From: an uncultured Acidobacteriota bacterium
GTDB taxonomy: Bacteria; Acidobacteriota; CAIWXX01
Direction of reading: 5' to 3'
NCBI GenBank assembly: GCA_903916735.1
Contig: CAIWXX010000043.1
Location: 22,815 to 86,814 of the forward strand
Length of the DNA: 64,000 nucleotides
Both the position numbers and the translations under genes were made by a program. Below are positions 22,269 to 31,072 of the stretch, piece by piece. Numbering within the stretch: position 1 is the stretch's first letter; each line of letters starts with the position of its first letter. The notes beneath the pieces are model-generated. The model was given only the letters and a program-made list of their open reading frames with translations, searched no databases and was not told the origin of the DNA.

Positions 22269-24812
22269 TTACTTCAGGTAGAATACCGCGCTCTTGGGAA
22301 CCGCATAATTCCCAGCCTGATCGCGTGCCGTTACGTGCAGGTAGTGCCGCCCGAGTCGCAACTGAGCGGGCAGGACACTCGCAGCCCAGTGCCGATCCGG
22401 ATCGTATTCGGTTTCGAGACGGCGGCCATCAAGAGTGACACGGATTGAGCTCTCGTCGACGCCTTTTCCATAATCATTGACGTCGACAAGAATCGCCTTG
22501 AAACTATCGCTGTCCACCCTGGCTTTCGGCTTCGGATTCACGAATTCGATCGTTGGTGGAGCAAGATCTTCAAGAAGACCGTAAAGCCCCAATCGTCGAA
22601 CGTAGGTTGAAGTGACCCGACCCGCTCGGTCAATGCTTGTGGGTTCGTAAACCCAGTATCCGGCAGGATCCCAGCTATAGATGCCGAGCCTGTTGGGCAG
22701 GTGAATTGTCGAAGGGAATCGCATCTGAATTCGCGCCGGTCGTGCCAGAGGCTCGCCTTCCGGGAAGATTCGAAAATTATCACCAACCTGGCGAAGTCGC
22801 GAATCTGTCGACGGCGCGCCAGTCAAGATCCATAGCCAAAAATCAGAATACGCTGCCCCCTGATCAAATGTCAGAAGGATGTTTCTTTCGACGAACCGCT
22901 GAGAACTGGTGGCGATAACTCGACGGAGTTGGAGCTGGATCGATCCCCCGGGAATATCAACTGTGGCCGCGGTGCTCTCCGGGTGAGGATCAATCGATGC
23001 CATGAATCGGTGCTCATCCCGTGCCCGAAACACGAGGAGCTCTTCGGTGCCATCTGAGTATTTCAGGTGGCTTATGCCGTTCCATCCAGAGGGCATACGA
23101 TCGAAGGAGAGGCCGATCGAAACAAAATTTCTCGCGGGGAGTACATCGGTGCGCACCTCGGCCTGCTGCGATTTCCACGGAAGAAGGAACGAAAAAGCGG
23201 TGCCGGTGTTTTGAGAAGCTCGGGAGAACTCAATCTGAGCGTAGACTCGCTTGCTTCTAAGAGACGGACGCTGGAATGATCGCGTCAGCGAGCCGGATGC
23301 AAAATTGGCCAGCGCTCGGTCCGTCCATGGATCGAATCCCACCACTCGCAAAGAGTAAGCCACAGGTTCTTTCAACGAAACCGTCAGCCGGCCTTCCGGA
23401 TCGACATTGACGGAACGGAGAGGTGAAAGCATCGATGAAAGCAGATCGACGGTGGCGAGAGTGCAATAGGGCGATTCGTCACTCGCATATCCTCGGATGA
23501 TGGCGCGAGTCGAAAAGAATGGATTGGCGATTTGGAAATTGATCTTGCCTGAAGCACCTATTACGTCTTGAAGAGGGGCGGGAGAAAAAGTCGCGCCGTC
23601 ATCAAAGGATATCTCGATCCTGGGTGAAGCTGTGACACCGCCCCGCACCGTCCACGGCATCTCGAAATGGCCGGCCGTCACTTCGCGCGCATCTCCGAAT
23701 TCCAACGTCGCCGCTTGCGGAACAATGAGCTCTCCGACAGCCTTCGTGGTGTTCCCCCAGAAGTCGGCCGCTTCAATCACCAGCCGGTGGTGGCCTGGAG
23801 GCAATTTCTCGATCGGCAGGCGGCAGTTGTCGATCGGCATGAATGCACCGGATCTAGGATCCAAAGCGTAGGTGAAGGCGGCCGGAGCACGCCCATTTCT
23901 GTTGAGGTCGTAGATCAAACCAACCCGCAGAGCCTCGGTGAGGCTGAAGCGGTCGCTCTTGGCGGAGTAGATTGTGGCTCCGTCAAGGCTCACTGAGAGT
24001 GCATAGATATGGCATGAATTGTCGATCGTGCCTTCCATATCAAAGGCCGTGACAAGGAGGCGAAGTGGAGGCTCCACAACAACAGGCCGCAACCAGGCGG
24101 GAGAGCCGAGCCTGGTATCGAATGGAAATGTTTTCGGCTGCGTGTCACCGAACACGCAGGCGTCGGCGCCGTCTGGGATGAGAGTCGCCGAAATAATAGT
24201 GGGAGGAGTGGAATCGCCGGTCCAGGCCATCCCGGCGAGAAATGGATTGACCTGAATGAACTCGCCCATCCGTGTTTCGAAATGAAGATGCGGTAACCCG
24301 GCGCCGCTTTCGCCGCTGTACCCGATGACTTGCCCCTGCTTCACAGGGATTGGAACATCGATGTAAACATTTTCCGGATACTTGGCATGACGCACTCTCC
24401 GTGCTTCGTCCATTACATCTTCGAGTTTCAGGGTTTCGTTTTCGAAGCGTTCGAGGTGCGCATAGACAGTGACCCACCCGTCGGAGTGACGGATATAGAT
24501 GACATTGCCATAGCCTCGCCGTTCAACCTTGATCCTGTAGATATCACCATCGGCCGCAGCGAAAACCTTGTATCCGGATTCTCCATCGGTTCGAAAATCG
24601 ATCCCGCCATGCAGATGGTCTCGGCGATATTCACCAAATGTGGAGCTGAAGCCGTCGTTAATTTCGAGCGGCCAGATGAAGCGAGGCGATGGGGATGTCT
24701 GTTGCTGCTCGGATGCGATTAGGGGAAGAGCCGAAATGAAGGCGAGAAAGCAGGCGCAAGAGAGGGGGAGAGGCATGCGAGATGATGGATGAAGCACCAC
24801 TGCCGTCACCAT
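22269..24812 (-). CDS. M23-family (LytM-like) peptidase with large C-terminal beta region
   Basis: 847 residues. A signal peptide (~13-34) precedes an M23 domain (about residues 45-195). It carries the zinc motifs HGGIDF (H68, D72) and HLHFE (H175, H177), and YAHL lies between them. The domain is preceded by the usual entry IWPLEINDGFSSTFGEYR. About 650 residues of beta-rich sequence follow, with Ig- or fibronectin-like features such as GNYAVPKSAVFYLK at the end. M23 enzymes cut peptidoglycan cross-bridges or, when catalytically altered, regulate amidases; here the zinc ligands look intact. No ribosome site supports ATG 24812 strongly, and ATG 24776 is an alternative closer to the signal peptide. 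Confidence 0.85.
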   Translation of the reverse strand: MVTAVVLHPSSRMPLPLSCACFLAFISALPLIASEQQQTSPSPRFIWPLEINDGFSSTFGEYRRDHLHGGIDFRTDGESGYKVFAAADGDIYRIKVERRGYGNVIYIRHSDGWVTVYAHLERFENETLKLEDVMDEARRVRHAKYPENVYIDVPIPVKQGQVIGYSGESGAGLPHLHFETRMGEFIQVNPFLAGMAWTGDSTPPTIISATLIPDGADACVFGDTQPKTFPFDTRLGSPAWLRPVVVEPPLRLLVTAFDMEGTIDNSCHIYALSVSLDGATIYSAKSDRFSLTEALRVGLIYDLNRNGRAPAAFTYALDPRSGAFMPIDNCRLPIEKLPPGHHRLVIEAADFWGNTTKAVGELIVPQAATLEFGDAREVTAGHFEMPWTVRGGVTASPRIEISFDDGATFSPAPLQDVIGASGKINFQIANPFFSTRAIIRGYASDESPYCTLATVDLLSSMLSPLRSVNVDPEGRLTVSLKEPVAYSLRVVGFDPWTDRALANFASGSLTRSFQRPSLRSKRVYAQIEFSRASQNTGTAFSFLLPWKSQQAEVRTDVLPARNFVSIGLSFDRMPSGWNGISHLKYSDGTEELLVFRARDEHRFMASIDPHPESTAATVDIPGGSIQLQLRRVIATSSQRFVERNILLTFDQGAAYSDFWLWILTGAPSTDSRLRQVGDNFRIFPEGEPLARPARIQMRFPSTIHLPNRLGIYSWDPAGYWVYEPTSIDRAGRVTSTYVRRLGLYGLLEDLAPPTIEFVNPKPKARVDSDSFKAILVDVNDYGKGVDESSIRVTLDGRRLETEYDPDRHWAASVLPAQLRLGRHYLHVTARDQAGNYAVPKSAVFYLK

Positions 24813-24921
24813 TCGAATGTCGCCATTGCCGAATAGTATGCCGATTGATCAGCTCATAGTTCGCGGAAATGTCTGCTTGCCGCCGGATCCCACCGCATCA
24901 CTTTTTCACACGCTCACATTC

Positions 24922-25449
24922 TCACGCAACAGGCGGCGCCGGCGGCGGCAGCGGAGGCGGCGCTTGCAGCGTTTGCTGTTTCTTGGCGAACAGAGCCGAA
25001 CCGAGCAGCCCGCCGAGAGTTCCGAAGATCGAAAAGAGAATTCCGGAAACGATCAGGACGGCGATGATGATCGTGAGGATGACGAACCGCCCGTTCAAGA
25101 AATGGCCGTAGAACTGCTCGATTCCACCGGGCATCCCGGGAATACGGCGCATTTGATCCATCTGGTGTCTCAACATCCGCAGCCCCAAGAAGGGAATCGA
25201 GACTGATAGAACAATTGTGACGATGCACGCTCCAACAAGGCCGCTCAAGAGTCCTGCCAGTGCGCCATCCCCAGGCGAGATTTTGCCCTGGTTCTGTTCG
25301 GCCAGGAAATAAACAGCCAGGACGCCTCCCACAACAACCCAGAGACAGCAGACACAGTTGCCGGCACTGATGATGGGGATGACGGATAGAAGCCCGCTTG
25401 CAAGTCCACCAATGATCGCCGGCTTGAAATAGTTCTGTTGGCCATTCAT
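24922..25449 (-). CDS. Membrane protein of unknown function
   Basis: 175 residues with about four hydrophobic segments: IIGGLASGLLSVIPIISAGN, VCCLWVVVGGVLAVYFLA, LAGLLSGLVGACIVTIVL and FVILTIIIAVLIVSGILFSI. A vicinal CVCC lies in the second. The C-terminus is a Pro/Ala-rich tail. It overlaps the preceding DUF2085 gene by four bases, so the two are translationally coupled. I do not recognise a characterised family. A simple inner-membrane protein is the safest reading. Confidence 0.75.
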   Translation of the reverse strand: MNGQQNYFKPAIIGGLASGLLSVIPIISAGNCVCCLWVVVGGVLAVYFLAEQNQGKISPGDGALAGLLSGLVGACIVTIVLSVSIPFLGLRMLRHQMDQMRRIPGMPGGIEQFYGHFLNGRFVILTIIIAVLIVSGILFSIFGTLGGLLGSALFAKKQQTLQAPPPLPPPAPPVA

Positions 25450-26063
25450 GTGACACTCCCTTGTTTAAGTTGGCGAAGAGCTCCCGTCATGACAATAGTT
25501 CTCTCTGTTTCCAGGCTCGTCGTACGGAGAAAGTGACCGGCGATCAGGCCGAGTGCCGTTCCAAACGGAAAGGTCGCGAAAAATCGCGATAGGTTGCCTG
25601 TCGGAAATCCGAGCTTCTCCGCTGCCAATTCGAAAGCCGCAGGGAGAGCGGAGATGAATACGGCGACTCCGCCGGGTGAAATCGGAATTCGCTCCGATTG
25701 CAATTTGGACGGCTGCAATTTCCTGACCCATTTGAAAACCGGCGCGCAAAAAAACACCCCGATCGGCAGTCCCGTATAGATTGCAGCGCACCGGGCACAC
25801 ACCATCATGAGCATTCCATTGACGACAAAAGACCGATCCGGCTGTTGGTGACAAAGCGCGGAAAAAGCCAGCCGAGCGATCAAATAAAACGGAGATCGTT
25901 GCAGGAGAAACGGCAGGAGCCAGATAATCGCAGGGCACAGCATCGTCCCTATTAGGAAAATGACGTACAAGTGCTTTCGAAACCGCATGTGAAACGCATT
26001 ATGCAGGAGCCGACGGAGACTCGCAACCTCAATCGTCCATTCCGATGCCGACTTTTTTACCAA
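25446..26063 (-). CDS. DUF2085 family membrane protein
   Basis: 205 residues, about five membrane segments. The family signature is clear: CHQQPDRSF followed by CARCAAIYTGLPIG, giving a set of membrane-edge cysteines and a histidine that could bind metal or heme. DUF2085 proteins have no established function. The stop overlaps the start of the next membrane protein by four bases. The N-terminal ~25 residues are basic and the real start may be the internal MRFRKHLYV. Confidence 0.8.
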   Translation of the reverse strand: MVKKSASEWTIEVASLRRLLHNAFHMRFRKHLYVIFLIGTMLCPAIIWLLPFLLQRSPFYLIARLAFSALCHQQPDRSFVVNGMLMMVCARCAAIYTGLPIGVFFCAPVFKWVRKLQPSKLQSERIPISPGGVAVFISALPAAFELAAEKLGFPTGNLSRFFATFPFGTALGLIAGHFLRTTSLETERTIVMTGALRQLKQGSVT

Positions 26064-26209
26064 TGATCATATGCTCTTCGATAACAATGCACGTGAAATC
26101 GGCTCTGTGGAAATCGAGGAGAACCAATGTCCCTCACGGAAGCAGATTGATAAATGAGAAAGTACGCCACCAAACGCACTTCCCCTCAGAGCCGTGCGGG
26201 CGCGAGCGG

Positions 26210-26995
26210 TTATGAAGGGCGATTGGCCATGAATGGCGGTTGAGTCTCGGCGACTCCCATGTCATCGGCCGCGTAATAAGCCACGACCATCTGTTGAGTG
26301 CCGGGCCTCGTGTAAACATCCGCGCGAGGATGTTCAATGACCGATGCAATCACATTGGCGACTTCGTCGGCTGTCTGGGACCGAGGCATCGTACGCGAGT
26401 CCGGGCCGCCGTGCAGAGCATTCAATCCGAACTCAGTCGCCACCACACCTGGGTGGACGAGCGATACATGGATATCGGGGAAATCGGCGCTGAGCTCCAT
26501 GCGGAGATTGGCGGTGAGTGAATTCAGCGCGTGCTTGGCGGCGGAATAGGCCGATCGAAACGAAACCATCGGCAGGCGGCTCAGCATTGATGAGACATTG
26601 ATGATATGCCCCCGCCTGCGTTCACGGAAGTGCGGTAGAATGGTCTGCATTCCATAGAGCGCCGACTTGACATTGACACGCATCATCTCGTCAAAATCTT
26701 CATCTGTCAGCTCGGAAACGGAACAACTGATTCCGCGACCGGCATTATTGACCCACACGTCCACATGCCCGAACCGGGCGAGAGCCACATCGAGTATGCG
26801 GCGGACATCCTCACGCCGCGTTACATCGGCCACCACCGCAACCGCATGCGGCCCCGATTGTGCAGCCACCTCAGCAAGCTCCCGCTCGCGCCGGGCCGCG
26901 AGCACCAACAGCCCGCCCTTGGCGCCGATCAGCCGCGCGAGCGCGGCGCCGATGCCTGAACTCGCGCCTGTAATCACGATGACTTGATCTTTCAT
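26210..26995 (-). CDS. Short-chain dehydrogenase/reductase (SDR)
   Basis: 261 residues from ATG 26995, chosen because GAGAGGT precedes it. It is a classical SDR: the cofactor motif GASSGIG near the N-terminus, the NNAG motif, the catalytic serine in NVSSM, and YSAAK with the catalytic Tyr and Lys. An Arg-rich segment after the first strand (AARRERELAE) favours NADP(H). The substrate cannot be inferred. The neighbours are unrelated envelope genes, so context gives no help. Confidence 0.93.
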   Translation of the reverse strand: MKDQVIVITGASSGIGAALARLIGAKGGLLVLAARRERELAEVAAQSGPHAVAVVADVTRREDVRRILDVALARFGHVDVWVNNAGRGISCSVSELTDEDFDEMMRVNVKSALYGMQTILPHFRERRRGHIINVSSMLSRLPMVSFRSAYSAAKHALNSLTANLRMELSADFPDIHVSLVHPGVVATEFGLNALHGGPDSRTMPRSQTADEVANVIASVIEHPRADVYTRPGTQQMVVAYYAADDMGVAETQPPFMANRPS

Positions 26996-27468
26996 ACCTC
27001 TCACTATAGCACACCAAAACAGGGCCGTCACTGTGGCGGCGGCAACCCGGATCTTGATGCCTCAAGATGGCCGCTGAGCTTCTGCTACCGGCCCAACCTT
27101 TCAGCCGTGCGCTTTTGCGCCTTCCAATCCAAAACATTGAATTCGGCACATCGTCTGTGGCATTCAAACCCAGCAAACCGCCCTTCGTCACTCGCAGAAA
27201 ATTATTCGACACTAAAATCACCAAAAATACTCCAGTAGCATATTAAATTCACCAATAAAAACAGGCTTTCACTAATTGAACAGAGCGGAATAGTTGCTCG
27301 ATTAATGGCTTTGATGCCGCTGCTTACTGTTTGTTACCAAGGCACATTTTTCAGGGAGGAGTTAGTGTTCGCAGAAGTGCATTTCAATCTTTGCTCGCAA
27401 TAAAAAGGTCATTAATAAACAATAAGATACGCCCTAAATATTCCCGTGCCTGCACCATGTCTCAGCAA

Positions 27469-27503
27469 TTCAAACCTTTGAACCAAATCCAATTCGTTGG
27501 ATT
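27469..27503 (+). promoter_or_regulatory. Two adjacent palindromes, candidate activator sites
   Basis: TTCAAACCTTTGAA (27469-27482) is a perfect 6+2+6 palindrome. AATCCAATTCGTTGGATT (27486-27503) is a perfect 7-base inverted repeat around TTCG. They lie 50-85 bases upstream of the sigma-54 element. Sigma-54 activators usually bind dyad sites upstream, so these are candidate activator-binding sites. That role is inferred. Confidence 0.45.
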
Positions 27504-27553
27504 GAAAATGGGCTCAAAGTGCAACAAACCATTGAAAAGCGAGTGACAACTCT

Positions 27554-27569
27554 TGGCACCGAAATTGCT
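27554..27569 (+). promoter_or_regulatory. Sigma-54 (RpoN) promoter of the TonB receptor gene
   Basis: TGGCACCGAAATTGCT matches the consensus TGGCACG-N4-TTGCW at all but one position and keeps the invariant GG-N10-GC spacing. The predicted start is near 27580, about 105 bases before the ATG. Such a promoter needs an ATP-dependent enhancer-binding protein. Confidence 0.65.
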
Positions 27570-27686
27570 CAATATAGGGTGCAAGTAGCGATTTATAGTC
27601 GAAGGAGGTGGAAAATAAGAAGGCAAAAGGATTTGGGTATGATTTCGATATGTTCGCAAACATCATCAATTAGGAGGCTAAGCTAG

Positions 27687-30578
27687 ATGAAATCTAACTG
27701 GTTGTTCGGGCTAGTGGCACTCGTGGCCGTCGCATTGGCGCCGGTTGTTGCCTATGCCCAGCAGAGCACTGGCGACATCTATGGCACAGTCATGGATGAG
27801 ACCGGTGGAGTGCTCCCCGGTGTCAGCATTACCCTGTCGGGTAACCTCATCGGGACGCTGAATCAAACCACGGGAGTCAATGGTGACTTCCACTACATCC
27901 GTCTATCCCCTGGCGATTATGACCTTCAATGCCAGCTCGACGGTTTCTCGACATTCGTTCAGAAACAGGTCGTCGTCGTCACCGGCGGCGCTGTCAGCTT
28001 GAAGATCACCTTGAAGCCGACAACCGTCGCTGAAACAGTCACGGTTACTGCCGAACAGCCGATCCTCGACACCAAGAAAACCGGCGTCGGACAGAACGTG
28101 ACGCAGGAAGTTCTCGCCAACATCCCGACAGCCCGCGATCCATGGGTTATCATGTCGATGGTTTCCGGTATCGTTGTTGACCGTGTCAACATCGCCGGAG
28201 CTGAAGGCGGCCAGCAGTCACAGTTCAACTCCCGCGGGGACGTCGGCGGCAACAACGCGATGTGGAACATGGACGGCGTTACAATCACCGACATGTCCGC
28301 GGTTGGTAGTTCTCCGACCTACTACGACTTCGATGCGTTCGAAGAAGTCCAGGTGACCACGGGCGGTAACGATCCATCACAACAGACCGGCGGCATGGGC
28401 ATCAATTTCGTCACCAAGCGCGGCGGCGATGTGCCGAAGGGATCAGCCCGCTTCATCACGACGAGCACAGGTCTCCAGGGCGACAACACCAAGGATCTGC
28501 ATACGCCGGATCATGGCGGCGCCGAAACACTCGATGGTTATGGATGGAACCCGCTTTTCAGACGCGTTCAGCTCGCCAAGCTCCGTGACTACGGAATCGA
28601 AATCGGCGGCCCGGTCATCAAGGAAAAAGCATGGTACTGGGGCGCCGTCGGCCTTCAGGACATCCAGGTGATCGCCGTGAATGGCGCACCCGACAATACT
28701 CAATTGGAAAACCTCAGCTTCAAGGTGAACTCGCAGCTGTCGCAGTCAGCCAGCGCCACCTTCATGATTTATCGTGGCAACAAGGTCAAGAGAGGGCGCG
28801 ATGCCGGTGCAACGCGACCGACTGAAACCACATGGAACCAGTCAGGCCCGACCCCGATCTACAAGGCTGAACTCAGCTACATCGTGAATCCGAATTTCTA
28901 CATCAACGGCAAATACGGTTTTGTCGGCAACGGTTTCGGATTCACGCCTCTTGGCGGCAACGCGCTCGCAACACGTGACGCGGATGCCGTTTGGCACCAT
29001 TCCTATTACTACTTGGATAACAATCGGCACGGCGCACAGGTTTCAATCGACAGCAACTACTTCCTGAGCGCACTGGGTGGAAACCACGAATTCAAGTTCG
29101 GGTTCCAGTATCGTTATGCCAACGACATCGAATCTGCATGGTGGTATGGCGACATCGTGGCCGATGCAGCGACTGGTACGGCATGGATCACGCGCAAAGG
29201 CCAGAATAATTGCAAGGCGAAGTACACCTCACTCTATGCCGGCGACACCTTCACGAAGGGCAAGCTGACATTGAACCTCGGTGTTCGCTTCGATCGGCAG
29301 AATGGTTCCCTCAGGGCGCATAGTGCACCGGCGAGCGCAAGCTATCCGAATCTGCTGCCGGCTATCAACGTCGCCGCCAGCACCACTCCGTTCACATGGA
29401 ACGATGTTTCCCCAAGACTTGGGATGACATATGACATCGTGGGCGATGGGAAAACGATCATTCGTGCCAGCTTCGCTCGGTACGCCGATCAGCTCTCGGC
29501 TGGCGATGTAAACTACACGGATCCGTTGTCTTGGGCGCAGTCCGAACTCGACTACCTGTGGACCGATCTCAATAACGACGGCTACGCTCAGTCGAACGAA
29601 ATCGATTGGGCAACAGGTCCAGTCGGAATGTACTACGTCGATCCGATCGATCCAACGAGCGCCCGGCCGACGACCTACGTCGATCCGAACCTCACCGCTC
29701 CAAAGAGACTCGAATTCATCGTCGGCGGTGAACATGAGGTTATGAATAACTTCTCGGTCGGCGCCAACTTCGTCTACCGCCAGGCGAACAACTACACCTG
29801 GAGAGTCGGCACCGACTACAAGAACCCCGGCGCTCCATACACCTACAACGATTATGAAGCCGTGGTTTACTCTGGAACCCTTCCTGACGGTACAGCCTAC
29901 TCCATGCCTTACTACAGACTGAAAGCAAGCCGAGCCGGTATGGTCGGCGCAGGCATTGATTGGCTGTATACGAACCAGCAGGATTACAAAGAGAAGTATC
30001 AGGCTCTCGAAATCTTCGCAACCAAGCGCCTCAGCAACAAGTGGATGTTGAACGCCTCCTTCAACTACCAGAAGGACCGCGGCTACTGGAACGGCACAGC
30101 CGGCATTGCCGATCCCACGAACGTCCATGACGGCGAAGATCTCGTATTCCGATCCGGCTCCAGCGGCAAAGCCAACTACTACATTGGAACTCCGAAATGG
30201 CAGTTCCTGTTGAACGGCATGTACCAACTGCCATATCAGGTCAACGTATCCGCCAACTTGATCAGCCGCGACGGATTCCCGCTCGTCTATTACAGTGCCA
30301 GATACTACGTTGATCCGGGAGTCACTGAGAAAGACCTCCGGGTGGAGACAATCAATACCAGGAAATATCCCAAGATGATGGAGCTCGATGTCCGCATTTC
30401 CAAGGGAGTTTCCCTGGGCGACAAGGGCAACATCAACCTCGACATGGATGTGTTCAACATTTTCAACAAGAGCACACCACTCCATCTCAGAGAACAGCTG
30501 AGACTGTCCTCCACCGGAATGGTCACCGATCTGATGTATCCTAGAACTGTCAGATTGGGACTCCGGTACTCCTTCTAG
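27687..30578 (+). CDS. TonB-dependent receptor with N-terminal carboxypeptidase-regulatory domain (Oar-like)
   Basis: 963 residues. A signal peptide (1-24) precedes a CarboxypepD_reg/Cna-B-like beta-sandwich (about 27-110: GDIYGTVMDETGGVLPGVSI). A plug domain (VTVTAEQPILDTKKTGVGQN to about 245) leads into a large beta-barrel ending RTVRLGLRYSF, with the terminal Phe typical of outer-membrane barrels. This architecture is that of the Oar-like receptors expanded in Acidobacteria and Myxococcota, which import large substrates or move protein across the outer membrane. The substrate is unknown. It has a sigma-54 promoter and its own terminator, so it is a single-gene unit. Confidence 0.92.
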   Translation: MKSNWLFGLVALVAVALAPVVAYAQQSTGDIYGTVMDETGGVLPGVSITLSGNLIGTLNQTTGVNGDFHYIRLSPGDYDLQCQLDGFSTFVQKQVVVVTGGAVSLKITLKPTTVAETVTVTAEQPILDTKKTGVGQNVTQEVLANIPTARDPWVIMSMVSGIVVDRVNIAGAEGGQQSQFNSRGDVGGNNAMWNMDGVTITDMSAVGSSPTYYDFDAFEEVQVTTGGNDPSQQTGGMGINFVTKRGGDVPKGSARFITTSTGLQGDNTKDLHTPDHGGAETLDGYGWNPLFRRVQLAKLRDYGIEIGGPVIKEKAWYWGAVGLQDIQVIAVNGAPDNTQLENLSFKVNSQLSQSASATFMIYRGNKVKRGRDAGATRPTETTWNQSGPTPIYKAELSYIVNPNFYINGKYGFVGNGFGFTPLGGNALATRDADAVWHHSYYYLDNNRHGAQVSIDSNYFLSALGGNHEFKFGFQYRYANDIESAWWYGDIVADAATGTAWITRKGQNNCKAKYTSLYAGDTFTKGKLTLNLGVRFDRQNGSLRAHSAPASASYPNLLPAINVAASTTPFTWNDVSPRLGMTYDIVGDGKTIIRASFARYADQLSAGDVNYTDPLSWAQSELDYLWTDLNNDGYAQSNEIDWATGPVGMYYVDPIDPTSARPTTYVDPNLTAPKRLEFIVGGEHEVMNNFSVGANFVYRQANNYTWRVGTDYKNPGAPYTYNDYEAVVYSGTLPDGTAYSMPYYRLKASRAGMVGAGIDWLYTNQQDYKEKYQALEIFATKRLSNKWMLNASFNYQKDRGYWNGTAGIADPTNVHDGEDLVFRSGSSGKANYYIGTPKWQFLLNGMYQLPYQVNVSANLISRDGFPLVYYSARYYVDPGVTEKDLRVETINTRKYPKMMELDVRISKGVSLGDKGNINLDMDVFNIFNKSTPLHLREQLRLSSTGMVTDLMYPRTVRLGLRYSF

Positions 30579-30601
30579 TTAGCTGCAAAGTTAACTCTCT
30601 T

Positions 30602-30638
30602 AGCCCCGGACCGGCCGGTCCGGGGCTTTTTATTTTTG
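30602..30638 (+). terminator. Rho-independent terminator of the TonB receptor gene
   Basis: AGCCCCGGACC and GGTCCGGGGCT (30602-30627) form a GC-rich stem with a very short loop, followed by TTTTTATTTTT. It is a textbook intrinsic terminator 23 bases after the stop. Confidence 0.92.
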
Positions 30639-30841
30639 AAATGTGCGCGCCAAGGAAATCGATCGTGAAGTGGTTTTCCAGCTTAGTGCTACTCCCTTCA
30701 GGGCTGCGGCAAACCCCGCGTCATCGATTATGAAGGCAGATGGAAACCGTGATAGAAGCAGATGTCGTCAACGTCCATGTCCACGACCACGTTATTTAGT
30801 GTTTAAGCGGCGAAATGGCAAGATCTTCGGAACATGCAAGA

Positions 30842-30957
30842 TCGCATCCGAACTTCTTAGGAATGCAGGAAGTAAGGAAACCGGAAACGAATCGACCGAT
30901 GCCGGCACGCTACCTTCCGTTCCTGCCTTCCTGGCTTCCTGAGAGGTCCGGAGTCGC
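30842..30957 (+). repeat. Palindromic dispersed repeat, copy 1 (two inverted arms)
   Basis: The left arm (30842-30872) has the core ACTTCTTAGGAATGCAGGAAG. The right arm (30927-30957) is an imperfect inverted copy (CTTCCTGGCTTCCTGAGAGG). A third copy, 28 of 31 positions identical to the left arm, occurs inverted at 61832-61862. The arms enclose a spacer with related GGAAACCGGAAACG and CCTTCCGTTCC blocks. The 380-base stretch between the terminator and the next promoter (30640-31020) holds no other recognisable feature. Confidence 0.7.
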
Positions 30958-31020
30958 CCCGGGTGGTGCGCCTCACCGTCTTTGGTTCAGGCTCCGCCAG
31001 GGTTTACGGAGAATGCCGGG

Positions 31021-31050
31021 TTGACACCCATGCCTGCTACTGGTTATAAA
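31021..31050 (+). promoter_or_regulatory. Sigma-70 promoter of the secreted TPR protein
   Basis: TTGACA (31021-31026) is a perfect -35. TTATAA/TATAAA (31044-31050) follows after 17-18 bases. The predicted start near 31057 leaves only about 16 bases before the ATG at 31073, including the GGAGGTAAGGAAG ribosome site. Confidence 0.65.
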
Positions 31051-31072
31051 AGGGTGTGGAGGTAAGGAAGTC

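Larger units (their letters stand above)
26996..27686. other. A+T-rich regulatory region between SDR and TonB receptor genes
   Basis: A 690-base stretch without a convincing gene. It is clearly more A+T-rich than its neighbours. It holds two palindromes (27469-27502) and a sigma-54 promoter (27554-27569), listed separately, with a purine-rich AAGGAGGTGG at 27601-27610 downstream of that promoter. The ATG of the TonB receptor follows TTAGGAGG at about 27670. Confidence 0.5.

Noticed and set aside
29229..30485. 418-codon minus-strand open frame over the TonB receptor
   Set aside because: Antisense to a barrel with all expected landmarks; no start context and no recognisable domain.
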